A program made the translations under genes and the position numbers. The notes below the pieces were generated by a model. The model was not told the DNA's origin. It made no database searches and saw nothing but the letters and a program-made list of their open reading frames with translations. Of a stretch of DNA of 64,000 nucleotides, positions 26,565 to 36,653 are shown in pieces. The first letter of the stretch is position 1. Every line of letters starts with the position of its first letter. Where the stretch lies: the NCBI RefSeq assembly GCF_024362385.1, contig NZ_CP101466.1, forward strand, positions 2,604,001 through 2,668,000. Direction: 5' to 3'. The DNA is from Arthrobacter sp. DNA4 (lineage in GTDB: Bacteria; Actinomycetota; Actinomycetes; Actinomycetales; Micrococcaceae).

Positions 26565-27781
26565 GCATTCCCTGGTATCAGCCACTCCTCGAATCCGTAG
26601 AAGTGAAGAGACACCTCTTCTGGCATTCATCGCCCCTAAATGCTACCGAGGACTTTATCCAGGGTCTAAACAACTCAAACCTTGGGAACCACGAAATCAA
26701 GATCATCGACTGTTTGAAGCTTCCAATATTGCCTAGTCATGACCTAGATGCCTCATCAATTCAACGTATGGAAGCAGATATTCTGATCGTAACCAACTTC
26801 GACGTCTTGTTGAGCCTGACCCATGGCAAGACTTGGATGAGACAGCTACGGCCAGTTATGGTTGACCATCTTCGACGAGGTTCACGATTGGTCGTCGCAA
26901 GCAATTCCCCACAAAGTCATTATCCCGCCATTGACGGTTCCAGCCTTGCCACGGACTGCGTGCAGCACATAGGAGACCGCTGGAGGGCGGATCAACTCCG
27001 GCACCACGGTTCTGATCAAGACATGAAGAAACTCATGTCACTGTCGGCGGGTATGCCCGGACCGGCATCAGAAATCTTGAAACAGTACCCCGACATAGCC
27101 AAAGCCAATACCAAGGACGCACTTCGGCGCCTCAGGAAACGAATCACAGACACAATGATTCAGTGCGGTTCGGATTGCATTTCTTGGCTTGAGACTGCCG
27201 TTCTTCTCAGAGGAGTTCGAACGACGCCTTACGAAGAAATTCCGGCAAATGTTGCGACTACCCTTTATGCTGCGGGACTGGGCAGCGTTGATTTCCAGAG
27301 TGATTGTTTCCAATTGCTGCCTGGTGTTTCTGATACAACCGTCAAAGATTGCATCGAAATTGCAGAGCGAAGCTTCCTTGACGCCCCCCCACAATGGGTC
27401 ACTATCGCTGGGTCACTATTCAAGTTCGAGAGAACAGCCCGAGCGCTTTTGGTGGAATCGACGCCCTCAGCCGAGGCACTTGTTGAGCTACTTGAAGCGC
27501 ACAGTGAGAAGATTCGTCGGAATTTCACTGCCGAGCATGGTGCGCCCAGCCCGGACCTAAGCTCACTACCAAATCCGGCGAGGTGGATCGATTTGTCCGA
27601 TTTGCTCGATCTACTTATACAGGTTTCTAAGACTTCCAGGGTGGGAGGTCTAACTTCCAAGCAATGGACCCTCGCGAAGCTGGAAGTTCTTCCTATTCGT
27701 AACAAAATTCAGCACATGCGCTTACCGTCCGTAGGCGATAAGCGCACAATTGAGAAGCACATTCGCGCTATCACGCGCTAA
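26561..27781 (+). CDS. HEPN-motif protein paired with the STAND ATPase (candidate RNase effector)
   Basis: 406 residues from the ATG at 26561, which has GGGGAAAA upstream and overlaps the stop of the STAND gene; the frame opens 39 bases earlier. Residues about 1-150 look like an alpha/beta domain (ADILIVTNFDVLLSLTHGKT). The middle is helical. The C-terminal domain holds RNKIQH at about 380-385, an Rx4H motif flanked by hydrophobic helices, the active-site signature of HEPN ribonucleases. Coupled translation suggests that the ATPase controls it. Family homologues are not known to me. Antiphage abortive-infection function is an inference from the motif and the neighbourhood. Confidence 0.6.
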   Translation: MSIPWYQPLLESVEVKRHLFWHSSPLNATEDFIQGLNNSNLGNHEIKIIDCLKLPILPSHDLDASSIQRMEADILIVTNFDVLLSLTHGKTWMRQLRPVMVDHLRRGSRLVVASNSPQSHYPAIDGSSLATDCVQHIGDRWRADQLRHHGSDQDMKKLMSLSAGMPGPASEILKQYPDIAKANTKDALRRLRKRITDTMIQCGSDCISWLETAVLLRGVRTTPYEEIPANVATTLYAAGLGSVDFQSDCFQLLPGVSDTTVKDCIEIAERSFLDAPPQWVTIAGSLFKFERTARALLVESTPSAEALVELLEAHSEKIRRNFTAEHGAPSPDLSSLPNPARWIDLSDLLDLLIQVSKTSRVGGLTSKQWTLAKLEVLPIRNKIQHMRLPSVGDKRTIEKHIRAITR

Positions 27782-27927
27782 TGGGCGTAGGTTGATGCGA
27801 TAGTTTCAAGGGGCGCCATGGCCCCCGGTGAGCCCGTGGCCGTAGCCGCCCCAGCAGTCAGCGGCAAACTTAGACATCCAGTCCGCCGAGGTACCTCACG
27901 GACGGCGGCCAACAACTGCTGATCACC

Positions 27928-27961
27928 TACTTGGCCAGCTGCATAAACAGCTGGCCAAGTA
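27928..27961. terminator. Perfect hairpin between convergent genes
   Basis: Two 14-base arms (TACTTGGCCAGCTG and its exact complement) around a 6-base loop. No T-tract follows on either strand. Its place between the convergent HEPN and nrdF genes suits a bidirectional terminator. Confidence 0.6.
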
Positions 27962-28026
27962 CCGTGAATTGTGAACACCTATCTCGAGAAATGGCCAGGT
28001 TCCGCGGAACCTCACGCTCAAGCACG

Positions 28027-28084
28027 ACTGAGCAATGCTCACATATGAAGCCGCTTTTGCTCAGAAACCGCGACATTGCTCAGT
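28027..28084. repeat. Inverted and nested TGAGCA repeats downstream of nrdF
   Basis: ACTGAGCAATG at 28027-28037 is matched by its exact complement at 28074-28084. Inside the left arm, TGAGCAATGCTCA is itself palindromic, and a third TTTGCTCAG lies between. Could be a hairpin or a protein-binding cluster; function unknown. Confidence 0.45.
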
Positions 28085-28106
28085 TACGTCGGAGTCTCAC
28101 AACCTG

Positions 28107-29090
<984 letters not shown>

Positions 29091-29119
29091 TCAATGTTGG
29101 GTAATTCTCTAAGTTAAAG

Positions 29120-29153
29120 CGTACGACGGCGGGCGGGCGCCCGCCGTCGTACG
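29120..29153 (-). terminator. Strong hairpin between nrdE and nrdF
   Basis: 15-bp perfect stem (CGTACGACGGCGGGC and its complement) with a 4-base loop, followed on the minus strand by a short CTTTAACTT stretch. It could partly terminate transcription or stabilise the nrdHIE transcript end. Confidence 0.65.
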
Positions 29154-29170
29154 TCAAGGTTCAGTTGGAG

Positions 29171-31342
29171 CTACAGCATGCAGCTGACGCAGCCCTCAAC
29201 CTCGGTCCCTTCCAGCGCGAGCTGGCGGAGACGGATGTAGTAGATGGTCTTGATGCCCTTTTTCCAGGCGTAGATCTGGGCCTTGTTGATGTCGCGGGTG
29301 GTGGCCGTGTCCTTGAAGAACAGCGTCAGGGACAGGCCCTGGTCCACGTGCTGGGTGGCCGCGGCGTAGGTGTCGATGACCTTCTCGTAGCCGATCTCGT
29401 ACGCGTCCTGGTAGTACTCCAGGTTGTCGTTCGTCAGATACGGCGCCGGGTAGTAGACGCGGCCGATCTTGCCTTCCTTGCGGATCTCGATCTTGGACGC
29501 CACCGGGTGGATCGAGGAGGTGGAGTTGTTGATGTAGGAGATCGAACCGGTGGGCGGAACAGCTTGCAGGTTCTGGTTGTAGATGCCGTGCTCCATCACG
29601 GAGGCCTTCAGCGCCAGCCAGTCAGCCTGCGTGGGGATGTGCACGTTCTTGAACAGCTCGCGGACCTTCTCGGTCTGCGGCACCCACTCCTGCTCCGTGT
29701 ACTTGTCGAAGAACTCACCGGAGGCGTACTTGGACTTCTCGAAGCCGCCGAACGTCTGGCCGGTTTCGATGGCCAGCAGATTGGAGGCGCGGACGGCGTG
29801 GTACACCACCGAGTAGAAGTAGATGTTGGTGAAGTCCAGGCCCTCTTCGGAGCCGTAGTGGACCCGCTCACGGGCCAGGTAGCCGTGCAGGTTCATCTGG
29901 CCCAGGCCAATGGCGTGGCTCTGGTCGTTGCCCTTGGCGATGGACGGCACCGAGGTGATGTTGGACATGTCGGACACTGCGGACAGGGACCGGATGGCCG
30001 TCTCGATGGTCAGGCCGAAGTCCGGCGAGTCCATGGTCTTGGCGATGTTCAGCGAGCCCAGGTTGCAGGAGATGTCCTTGCCGGTCTCGTCGTAGGACAG
30101 GTCATCGTTGTACGTGGTGGGCTGGGAAACCTGGAGGATTTCCGAGCACAGGTTGGACATGATGATCTTGCCGTCGATCGGGTTGGCCCGGTTCACAGTG
30201 TCCTCGAACATGATGTACGGGTAGCCGGATTCGAACTGGATCTCGGCGAGGGTCTGGAAGAACTCGCGCGCCTTGATCTTGGTCTTCTTGATCCGGGAAT
30301 CGTCCACCATCTCGTAGTACTTCTCGGTGACCGAGACGTCGGAGAAGGGCATGCCGTAGACGCGCTCCACGTCGTAGGGCGAGAACAGGTACATGTCCTC
30401 ATCCTTCTTGGCCAGTTCGAACGTGATGTCCGGGATGACGACGCCCAGCGAGAGGGTCTTGATGCGGATCTTCTCATCCGCGTTCTCTCGCTTGGTGTCC
30501 AGGAAGCGGTAGATGTCGGGGTGGTGCGCGTGCAGGTACACGGCACCGGCACCCTGGCGGGCACCGAGCTGGTTGGCGTAGGAGAAGCTGTCTTCGAGGA
30601 GCTTCATCACGGGGATGACGCCGGAGGACTGGTTCTCGATCTGCTTGATGGGCGCACCCACCTCGCGGATGTTGGTCAGTGCGAACGCCACGCCGCCGCC
30701 GCGCTTGGACAGCTGCAGTGCGGAGTTGATGGAGCGGCCGATCGACTCCATGTTGTCTTCGATGCGGAGCAGGAAGCAGGAGACCAGCTCGCCGCGCTGC
30801 TTCTTCCCGGCGTTGAGGAAGGTGGGGGTGGCCGGCTGGAAGCGGCCGTCAATGATCTCATCCACCATCTGCAGGGCCAGCTGCTCGTTGCCGCGCGCCA
30901 AGTGCAGGGCCACCATGCAGACGCGGTCCTCGTAGCGCTCCAGGAAGCGCTTGCCGTCGAACGTCTTCAGCGTGTATGAGGTGTAGAACTTGAAGGCGCC
31001 CAGGAAGGTCTCGAAGCGGAACTTCTTCTTGTAGGCGCGGTTGAACAGGTCACGGATGAAGTTCATCGTGTACTGGTCCAGCGTCTCGCGCTCGTAGTAC
31101 TGGTTCTTCACCAGGTAGTCGAGCTTCTCCTCCAGGTCATGGAAGAACACGGTGTTGTTGTTCACGTGCTGCAGGAAGTACTGGTGGGCGGCCTCGCGGT
31201 CGGCGTCGAACTGGATTTCGCCGTTCGGGCCGTAGAGGTTCAGCATGGCGTTCAGCTCGTGATAACCCAAGCCCTTGTAGGCGGCGGGCATCTCAGGCTT
31301 CTGGGCCCTGGTTACTTCTGTGTCTGCGACAGTCGTGTCCAA
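29171..31342 (-). CDS. nrdE: Class Ib ribonucleotide reductase, alpha subunit NrdE
   Basis: 723 residues. [20 protein letters not shown] at the N-terminus and the redox tail CVSCML at the C-terminus are typical of NrdE, which reduces ribonucleoside diphosphates using NrdH as electron donor. Active-site cysteine context SNLCSEILQ is present. The start is uncertain: the frame begins with TTG at 31342, overlapping the end of nrdI by 31 bases; an internal ATG at 31289-31291 (MPAAYKGLG) is the alternative. Length agrees with the family from either start. Confidence 0.96.
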   Translation of the reverse strand: MDTTVADTEVTRAQKPEMPAAYKGLGYHELNAMLNLYGPNGEIQFDADREAAHQYFLQHVNNNTVFFHDLEEKLDYLVKNQYYERETLDQYTMNFIRDLFNRAYKKKFRFETFLGAFKFYTSYTLKTFDGKRFLERYEDRVCMVALHLARGNEQLALQMVDEIIDGRFQPATPTFLNAGKKQRGELVSCFLLRIEDNMESIGRSINSALQLSKRGGGVAFALTNIREVGAPIKQIENQSSGVIPVMKLLEDSFSYANQLGARQGAGAVYLHAHHPDIYRFLDTKRENADEKIRIKTLSLGVVIPDITFELAKKDEDMYLFSPYDVERVYGMPFSDVSVTEKYYEMVDDSRIKKTKIKAREFFQTLAEIQFESGYPYIMFEDTVNRANPIDGKIIMSNLCSEILQVSQPTTYNDDLSYDETGKDISCNLGSLNIAKTMDSPDFGLTIETAIRSLSAVSDMSNITSVPSIAKGNDQSHAIGLGQMNLHGYLARERVHYGSEEGLDFTNIYFYSVVYHAVRASNLLAIETGQTFGGFEKSKYASGEFFDKYTEQEWVPQTEKVRELFKNVHIPTQADWLALKASVMEHGIYNQNLQAVPPTGSISYINNSTSSIHPVASKIEIRKEGKIGRVYYPAPYLTNDNLEYYQDAYEIGYEKVIDTYAAATQHVDQGLSLTLFFKDTATTRDINKAQIYAWKKGIKTIYYIRLRQLALEGTEVEGCVSCML

Positions 31343-31836
31343 AACGTGTCCAATCCTTGGTTGACCCGGGTGACGTCTTCCGGCGTTCCCATAAGTTCAA
31401 ATCGATAAAGGTGGGGTACCTGGCATTTGGCGGCGATGATGTCCGCGGCCATGCAGTAGTTTTCCCCGAAGTTTGTGTTGCCGGCGCCGATGACGCCGCG
31501 GAGCAGTTGCCTGTTCTGCGGGTTGTTCAGGAACCGGATGACCTGCTTGGGAACGGACCCCTCTCCCCCGGTGCCGCCGTAGGTTGGCACCACCAGCACG
31601 AACGGCCGGGTGGCGAGGAGGGGTGCGTCCTTTGCATACAACGGGATCCGGGCCACCTCACGGCCAAGCTTCGCGACGAAGCGGCTGGTGTTCTCGGATG
31701 CCGAGGAAAAGTAGATGAGCCGGCTGTCCGTGACAACCTGCTCCGGTTGGTGGTGCGAAGTGGCCGGCGGGGACACCTCCACGCGCTGAGCCGCGTGGTG
31801 TTGCGAAGCGCTTCGCTGTGCTGTTGGTGCTGCCAT
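31312..31836 (-). CDS. nrdI: Flavodoxin-like NrdI
   Basis: 174 residues from the ATG at 31834-31836, preceded by GAGG at eight bases; a GTG nine bases upstream lacks such a site. The flavin-binding loop [13 protein letters not shown] and the [20 protein letters not shown] segment identify NrdI, which generates the oxidant for the Mn-tyrosyl cofactor of NrdF. It has about 40 extra N-terminal residues compared with compact homologues, as in other Arthrobacter. Between nrdH and nrdE in the usual order. Confidence 0.95.
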   Translation of the reverse strand: MAAPTAQRSASQHHAAQRVEVSPPATSHHQPEQVVTDSRLIYFSSASENTSRFVAKLGREVARIPLYAKDAPLLATRPFVLVVPTYGGTGGEGSVPKQVIRFLNNPQNRQLLRGVIGAGNTNFGENYCMAADIIAAKCQVPHLYRFELMGTPEDVTRVNQGLDTFWTRLSQTQK

Positions 31837-31886
31837 GGGAGTCACCTCAGCTGGTTGATGGTTGCCGTCAGGAAAAGCTGTGGCTC

Positions 31887-32132
31887 CTAGGCCACGGAGG
31901 AAACGGCCGAGAGCGCGAGTTCCTCGATCTTGTCGGGGCGGAAGCCGGACCAGTGGTCCTGGTCGGTGACCACAACGGGAGCCTGCATGTAGCCCAGTGC
32001 CTTCAGGCGCTCGAGTGCCTCGGCGTCCTGGGAGATGTCAACGCTCTGGTAGGTGATGCCCTTCTTGTCGAGCGCGCGGTAAGTGGCGTTGCACTGAACA
32101 CAAGCAGGCTTCGTGTAAACCGTTACGGTCAT
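31887..32132 (-). CDS. nrdH: Glutaredoxin-like NrdH
   Basis: 81 residues. [20 protein letters not shown] carries the CVQC redox centre near residue 11, typical of NrdH, which passes electrons from thioredoxin reductase to NrdE. The later WSGFRPDKI motif matches the NrdH substrate-specificity signature. First gene of the operon; the NrdR-like box lies 63-78 bases upstream. Confidence 0.97.
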   Translation of the reverse strand: MTVTVYTKPACVQCNATYRALDKKGITYQSVDISQDAEALERLKALGYMQAPVVVTDQDHWSGFRPDKIEELALSAVSSVA

Positions 32133-32194
32133 TGTCCCTGTCCCCTTAGTTGAACTCTTCTGCTGGGTCGGTGTCCCCGTCCAGCTGTATGTAG

Positions 32195-32210
32195 ATACTA
32201 CATGTAGTGC
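32195..32210 (-). promoter_or_regulatory. NrdR-box-like operator upstream of nrdH
   Basis: ATACTACATGTAGTGC contains the palindrome ACTACATGTAGT and fits the NrdR consensus (acaCwAtATaTwGtgt) at the conserved positions. NrdR is an ATP/dATP-sensing repressor of ribonucleotide reductase genes. NrdR sites normally come in pairs. Confidence 0.75.
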
Positions 32211-32238
32211 AGACGCCTCTTTGGAACCCCAAGATGAT

Positions 32239-32254
32239 GTATTACAAGTATGTC
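32239..32254 (-). promoter_or_regulatory. Possible second, weaker NrdR-box-like site
   Basis: GTATTACAAGTATGTC shares TTACAAGTAT with the better box, centred about 44 bases further upstream. It would complete the usual pair of sites but matches only partly, and the spacing is not the common 31-32 bases. Confidence 0.35.
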
Positions 32255-32414
32255 ATTTAATGCACCGTTAATCCACAGGCAGGGATCGGAAAAATGCCCG
32301 CGATCACGGGATTTTTGCGGGCTGGGTCCACACCCTGTGGATGGAGTTGAACACATTTGCACACTCCGCGTGTCGTGATTTCCGGCGTGTCGCCGTGCTC
32401 CTGCCGCTAACAGG

Positions 32415-32456
32415 AAAGGGTCCGCAACCACTACATGTAGTGGTTGCGGACCCTTT
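32415..32456 (-). terminator. 42-bp perfect palindrome after tspO
   Basis: Two exactly complementary 21-base halves centred on CATG, followed on the minus strand by TTTCCTGTT. It is 45 bases past the tspO stop, so a terminator of tspO fits. Its central 12 bases (ACTACATGTAGT) are identical to the core of the NrdR-like box at 32197-32208, so it may also bind NrdR. The rest of 32133-32500 is noncoding nrdH leader and promoter sequence. Confidence 0.7.
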
Positions 32457-32500
32457 GGCTGCGTGCTTGCTGCCCGGCCTCCCCCGGTCAGCCCGGCCGC

Positions 32501-33022
32501 CTACGGCCTGGCTGGATTGAGCCTGGCTATTGCGGTGGACAGTGCAGTGGCGAAGCCGCACCATGCCGCGTACGGAGCCAGCGATGCTCCGGCAACCCGG
32601 TTCAGCCGGTACGTCCTGCGCACCAGGTCCGCACTGCTGGCCGCCAGCACCGCCGCCTCGGCAGCAGCCAGCCACGGCCGGCGGGAGCGCCAGAAGAACC
32701 AGCTCCAGGAAGCGTTGAGGACCAGGTTGGCGGCCAGCGCACCCCGGTAGGCGCGCAGTTCCCGGCTGTGGTCCTTCCTGACCGGACCCGGACTGTCGGC
32801 AGCCCTGTCCTGCTCCGCCGCGCTGTCGAGTGCGGCGGCGGACGCCACGGCAAGGTCCGCATACAGGGCCGTCCACACCACGGGAAAGGCAATCGCGGGC
32901 GGCTGCCAGTCCGGCTTGCGGAGCTTCAGGTACCAGCCGCTCCGGGGATCCGTCGCAACACCGCCCGCCGCGGCGGTGGCCACCGTCGCCGCGGTGGTCC
33001 ATGCCAGAGTCTTCAGTTTCAT
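32501..33022 (-). CDS. TspO/MBR family membrane protein
   Basis: 173 residues with about five hydrophobic helices. WYLKLRKPDWQPPAIAFPVVW near residues 31-51 is the signature loop of TspO/MBR proteins (PxWxPP ... FxxVW), and NLVLNASWSWFFW is the second conserved helix. These proteins bind porphyrins and steroids and affect stress and tetrapyrrole handling. An acidic insertion (about residues 65-90) separates helices 2 and 3. It lies 36 bases downstream of the leftward cfa gene's stop side, i.e. upstream of cfa in the same direction. Confidence 0.85.
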   Translation of the reverse strand: MKLKTLAWTTAATVATAAAGGVATDPRSGWYLKLRKPDWQPPAIAFPVVWTALYADLAVASAAALDSAAEQDRAADSPGPVRKDHSRELRAYRGALAANLVLNASWSWFFWRSRRPWLAAAEAAVLAASSADLVRRTYRLNRVAGASLAPYAAWCGFATALSTAIARLNPARP

Positions 33023-33058
33023 GTGTCCTCCTTGTTCCCCGCTGGGTACAGGTGAAAC

Positions 33059-34435
33059 CTACAGCTGCGCCTCCCGGCGGTCCAGCACAATCTGCTGGAC
33101 GTCCAGGTACCCGGACTGGAACCCGGCGCGGGAGTAGCAGAGGTAGAACAGCCACATCCGCTGGAACACGGCGTCGAAGCCCATGTCCCCTACCTCGCGG
33201 GAGCGGGCAAGGAACCGCTCCTCCCACAGCCGCAGGGTGGCGGCGTAGTGGTCTCCCATGCCCATCCTCTCCCGCACCCGCAGGGTGGTGTGCTGCTGGG
33301 TCACGCCCTCGATGGCCCGGACGGACGGCAGGAAGCCGCCGGGGAAGATGTACTTGTGCACCCAGGTGTAGGCGTTGCGGGTGGCCAGCATCCGTCCGTG
33401 CGGCATGGTGATCGCCTGGATGGCAACCTTTCCGCCGGGGGCCAGGACGCGGTCGATCGTCTGGAAATAGATGGGCCAGTACTCATACCCCACGGCCTCG
33501 ATCATCTCGACCGACACCACGGCGTCGTACTCCCCTTCCACGGCGCGGTAGTCCTGCAGGGCCACCGTCACGCGGTCCGCGAAGCCGGCTTCCGCAATGC
33601 GTTCCTGCGCCAGCACCTGCTGCTCACTGGACAGCGTGACGCTGTAGACGGTGGCGCCACGGGCAGCGGCACGCAGGGCAAGCTCGCCCCAGCCGGTGCC
33701 GATTTCCAGCAGCCGGGTACCCTCGCCCACGCCGGCTTTGTCCAGCAGCCGGTCGATCTTGGCCTGCTGGGCCTCCGCCAGGGAATCCCACGCCACTGAG
33801 GACAGCGGCCCGGCCCCGCCGGGAAACAGCGCCGACGAGTAGCTCATGGTGGAGTCCAGGAAGTTGGAAAACAGTTCGTTGGACAGGTCGTAGTGCCGCG
33901 AAATGTTGCTGCGGGTGTTCTGTTCGGCGTTGCGTTCCTGGCGCGGCGTTCGCGGCAGGTACAGCGAGCGCAGCTTCTGCAGCGGCATGGGGATCAGCGT
34001 GTCCACCGAGGCGGCGAAGACTTCCAGCACCGCGGCAAGGTCGGATGCCTCCCAGTCGCCGGCCATGAAGGATTCACCCAGTCCGATCAGCCCGTTGTCG
34101 CCGATCCGGGCCTCGAACGCTGCCGGCCTCAGCATGGTCATCACGGGAGCGTCCGGTCCGCCCATCCCCAGGACCGAACCGTCAGGGTAGTCAACGCGCA
34201 GCGGAAGCCGCTTGACTGCACCCCTGAACATCAGGCCTGCTGCCTTCCCGGCAACATCGGCCTTGAGGCCCGACGGCGGCTGGGCAACACCGGGCCACAG
34301 GGCAGGATCGATGGTGGCGGGCGCAGTGGGGACACCGCCGGTGGTCCAGGCCGCGGGAGTGTGGGTGGCTGCCGGTCCGCGGGTCTTGTTGTCGACGGAA
34401 GCTGAAGCAGTTCCGTTGTCGTCAGTCATTGTCAT
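33059..34435 (-). CDS. Cyclopropane-fatty-acyl-phospholipid synthase family methyltransferase
   Basis: 458 residues. The SAM-binding motif LLEIGTGWGELALRAA lies at about residues 239-254. It is preceded by the Cfa substrate helix (NISRHYDLSNELFSNFLD, about 190) and followed by SVEMIEAVGYEYWPIYF. These are standard in Cfa/CmaA enzymes that add a methylene or methyl group to unsaturated phospholipid acyl chains. The gene overlaps the DUF1365 gene by four bases (ATGA) and that gene overlaps the FAD oxidoreductase gene likewise. This trio is known in bacteria for making modified (cyclopropane, methylated or furan) fatty acids; the product here is not determinable. Confidence 0.92.
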   Translation of the reverse strand: MTMTDDNGTASASVDNKTRGPAATHTPAAWTTGGVPTAPATIDPALWPGVAQPPSGLKADVAGKAAGLMFRGAVKRLPLRVDYPDGSVLGMGGPDAPVMTMLRPAAFEARIGDNGLIGLGESFMAGDWEASDLAAVLEVFAASVDTLIPMPLQKLRSLYLPRTPRQERNAEQNTRSNISRHYDLSNELFSNFLDSTMSYSSALFPGGAGPLSSVAWDSLAEAQQAKIDRLLDKAGVGEGTRLLEIGTGWGELALRAAARGATVYSVTLSSEQQVLAQERIAEAGFADRVTVALQDYRAVEGEYDAVVSVEMIEAVGYEYWPIYFQTIDRVLAPGGKVAIQAITMPHGRMLATRNAYTWVHKYIFPGGFLPSVRAIEGVTQQHTTLRVRERMGMGDHYAATLRLWEERFLARSREVGDMGFDAVFQRMWLFYLCYSRAGFQSGYLDVQQIVLDRREAQL

Positions 34436-35163
34436 TGAACTGCCTCCTGTGAGGGGTGATGTGGTCTGGCAACGACGGGCAGGCGTCTTGCCCAGAGTTT
34501 AATGCCCTGGACCCGGATCAGGGCGGATACCAGCAGTGGCGCGGCAGGCACCGTCAAAGCCGCCGCGAGGACGTTGGAAATGGTGGCCGGTCTGCGGCGG
34601 CCATCCATGGTGGCCACGAAGGGGCGCTGCCCTTCACGCTCCAGCACAATGGACACCGCAAGCCTGTCCCCGGGCGCGGGGAGCTTCATCCGGTACTGCC
34701 CGTCGACGTCGTTGAAAGGTGAAACGTAGAAGGCTTTCGGCACCGAAGCGCGGCCGCCGGGATCGGTGTGCAGCAGGTAGCAGTGCCGCTCGCCATAGGT
34801 GTTGTGGACCTCGGCCACCACGCATTGCAGTTCCCCGGTGGAGCGGTAGCACCAGAACAGGGTGAGCGGATTGAAGACATAGCCAAAAACCCTGGCGCTG
34901 GTCAGCATGTGGATGGCGCCGCCGTCGGGCTCTATGCCTTGGGTCCGGAGGTACCGCTCCACGTTGGACCGGATACCGGCCTCCGGATCGCCCAGATGGT
35001 CCCCGGCACGGAACACCGCCAGGGGCCGGAGCAGGAAGGGCAGCCGGGGAAGATCATCGACGTCCACGAACCAGCTGTAGCTCCGGTAGGTGAACGCGTT
35101 CTTCAACGGGGTACGCCGCACGTGCGAAATGGATGTGCGGTAGATCGAGGCCTCCATGGTCAC
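34432..35163 (-). CDS. DUF1365 protein of the fatty-acid modification operon
   Basis: 243 residues. HVRRTPLKNAFTYRSYSWFV at the N-terminus, FGYVFNPLTLFWCY and VHNTYGERHCYLL are the conserved blocks of DUF1365. The biochemical role of this family is unresolved; it is consistently encoded between an FAD-dependent oxidoreductase and a Cfa-like methyltransferase, as here, with overlapping stop and start codons on both sides. One hydrophobic segment near the C-terminus could bring it to the membrane. Confidence 0.9.
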   Translation of the reverse strand: MTMEASIYRTSISHVRRTPLKNAFTYRSYSWFVDVDDLPRLPFLLRPLAVFRAGDHLGDPEAGIRSNVERYLRTQGIEPDGGAIHMLTSARVFGYVFNPLTLFWCYRSTGELQCVVAEVHNTYGERHCYLLHTDPGGRASVPKAFYVSPFNDVDGQYRMKLPAPGDRLAVSIVLEREGQRPFVATMDGRRRPATISNVLAAALTVPAAPLLVSALIRVQGIKLWARRLPVVARPHHPSQEAVQ

Positions 35164-36557
35164 ACGGGTTCTGCCGACAGCAGTTCCCGCTCCCCCTCGC
35201 CGGTGGAGTCCACGGGATCGGCGGCCCGGACAACCGGCCAGGTGCGGCCCAGCTTCTCCGCAGCGCGTACCCCGGAGAGGGCGCCGTCCTCGTGGAAGCC
35301 CCAGCCAAGGAACGCCCCGGCGTACGCGATCCGGCTGTCGCTTAGCACCGCGATGGCCTGCTGGGCCTTCAGGGAGTCAGGCGTGTACTGCGGGTGCTCG
35401 TACACCATCCGTTCCAGTACCGCACTGTCGGAAATCAGCTCCGACTCGCCCAGGCTCACGAGGTAGGGCCGGCCGTCTGCCGGCGCGAGCCGCTGCAGCC
35501 GGGTGAGGTCATAGCTCACCAGCACCTTGTCCGGGCGGGCGTCGCAGGCCGGGAGCCGGTAGTTCCAGGACGCCCTGGCGTTCTCCGCCGCGGGCAGGAC
35601 CGCCGGATCCTGGTGGAATACGGTGTGGTTCACGGAATAGGGCATGCCGGCGAGCGCCTCCTTCTCCTCCGGCGTGGCGTCGGCGAGGAACCCGAGCGCC
35701 TGCGCCGGATGGGTGGCGACCACGACGGCGTCAAAGCTTTCCAGGCCGCCGGCCGTTGCGAGCTCCACGCCCTCGGGCAGGCGCCGGATGGCGGTCACGG
35801 GAGTGTTGAGGCGCACGTCGGGGAGCGTGGCGGCAAGCTTTTCGACGTACCGTGCCGAACCGCCGGTCACGGTGCGCCACTGCGGTGAGCTCTTGATGCC
35901 CAGCATGCCGTGGTGGCCAAGGAACGTGAAGAGGTACCGCGCCGGATAGGCCAGGGCGGTGGTGGGATCGCAGGACCAGACGGCGCTGACCACCGGGGTC
36001 ATGAAGTGGGAAATGAAGTAGCTGCTGAACTTTTCCCGCGCCAGGAACTCCCCCAGCGTCAGTTCGGGCACGTCAACTTCGTCGCTGACGGCCGACGGCG
36101 GCGCCGTCCTGAGCAGTTCCCTCGCCTTCCGGTAAAAGCGGGTGACCTCCAGCAGCATCAGCAGGTAGCGGCCGCGCAGCAGGCTGGAGGGCTTGGCAAT
36201 GATTCCGCGCGCGCCGTCGCGGGCGCCGGCGTATTCCAGTCCGCAGCCGTCGCAGCGGATGGACATGCTCATCTCGGAGTCCTGGGTTTCGACGCCCAGC
36301 TCCGCGAACAACCGCAGCAGGGTGGGATAGGTCCGTTCGTTGTGCACGATGAACCCTGTGTCCACGCCGATGACGCTTCCGTCGGCCTGTGGCATGTCGT
36401 GGGTGTGGGCATGGCCGCCCAGCCGTGAATCGGCTTCAAACAGGGTGACGTCGTCCTGCCTGTTCAGTACGTAGGCAGCGGTCAATCCGGCCACCCCGCT
36501 GCCGATCACGGCCACGCGCCGCCGGCCGCCTTCACTTACTGCTGGGTCAAGTGACAC
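35160..36557 (-). CDS. FAD-dependent oxidoreductase (amine-oxidase fold) of the fatty-acid operon
   Basis: 465 residues from the GTG at 36555-36557, which has GAGGAG six bases upstream; the frame is open to 36857 without good starts. The dinucleotide-binding loop VAVIGSGVAGLTAAYVL starts at about residue 15 and DVTLFEADSRLGGHAHT follows, typical of amine oxidase/phytoene-desaturase-like flavoproteins. FDAVVVATHPAQAL matches the late conserved block. First gene of a three-gene overlapping operon with DUF1365 and Cfa, so it likely acts on the acyl chain before or after methylation. Divergent from a LysR gene. Confidence 0.88.
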   Translation of the reverse strand: MSLDPAVSEGGRRRVAVIGSGVAGLTAAYVLNRQDDVTLFEADSRLGGHAHTHDMPQADGSVIGVDTGFIVHNERTYPTLLRLFAELGVETQDSEMSMSIRCDGCGLEYAGARDGARGIIAKPSSLLRGRYLLMLLEVTRFYRKARELLRTAPPSAVSDEVDVPELTLGEFLAREKFSSYFISHFMTPVVSAVWSCDPTTALAYPARYLFTFLGHHGMLGIKSSPQWRTVTGGSARYVEKLAATLPDVRLNTPVTAIRRLPEGVELATAGGLESFDAVVVATHPAQALGFLADATPEEKEALAGMPYSVNHTVFHQDPAVLPAAENARASWNYRLPACDARPDKVLVSYDLTRLQRLAPADGRPYLVSLGESELISDSAVLERMVYEHPQYTPDSLKAQQAIAVLSDSRIAYAGAFLGWGFHEDGALSGVRAAEKLGRTWPVVRAADPVDSTGEGERELLSAEPV

Positions 36558-36653
36558 TTCATGCTCCTCTGCTGAACATTTGCCGCTGTGCTGGTTATAC
36601 AGAGGGCTATTCGGCGCGGTCGCGGCGGCGGATGGGTGAAGTACTGTGAACTG

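Larger units (their letters stand above)
27782..28106. other. Gap between the defence island and nrdF
   Basis: 325 bases between convergent genes. It holds a perfect hairpin (27928-27961) and a cluster of TGAGCA/TGCTCA repeats (28027-28084), described separately. No gene is supported. This marks the right border of the accessory region. Confidence 0.6.

Noticed and set aside
27778..27978. Small minus-strand gene after the HEPN gene
   Set aside because: It runs through the hairpin at 27928-27961, starts inside its right side and has no protein-like features.
29165..30979. A 604-codon open frame on the plus strand opposite nrdE
   Set aside because: It is fully antisense to a certain gene, and its Val/Leu/Gly/Asp/His-rich composition is the usual mirror of high-GC coding DNA.
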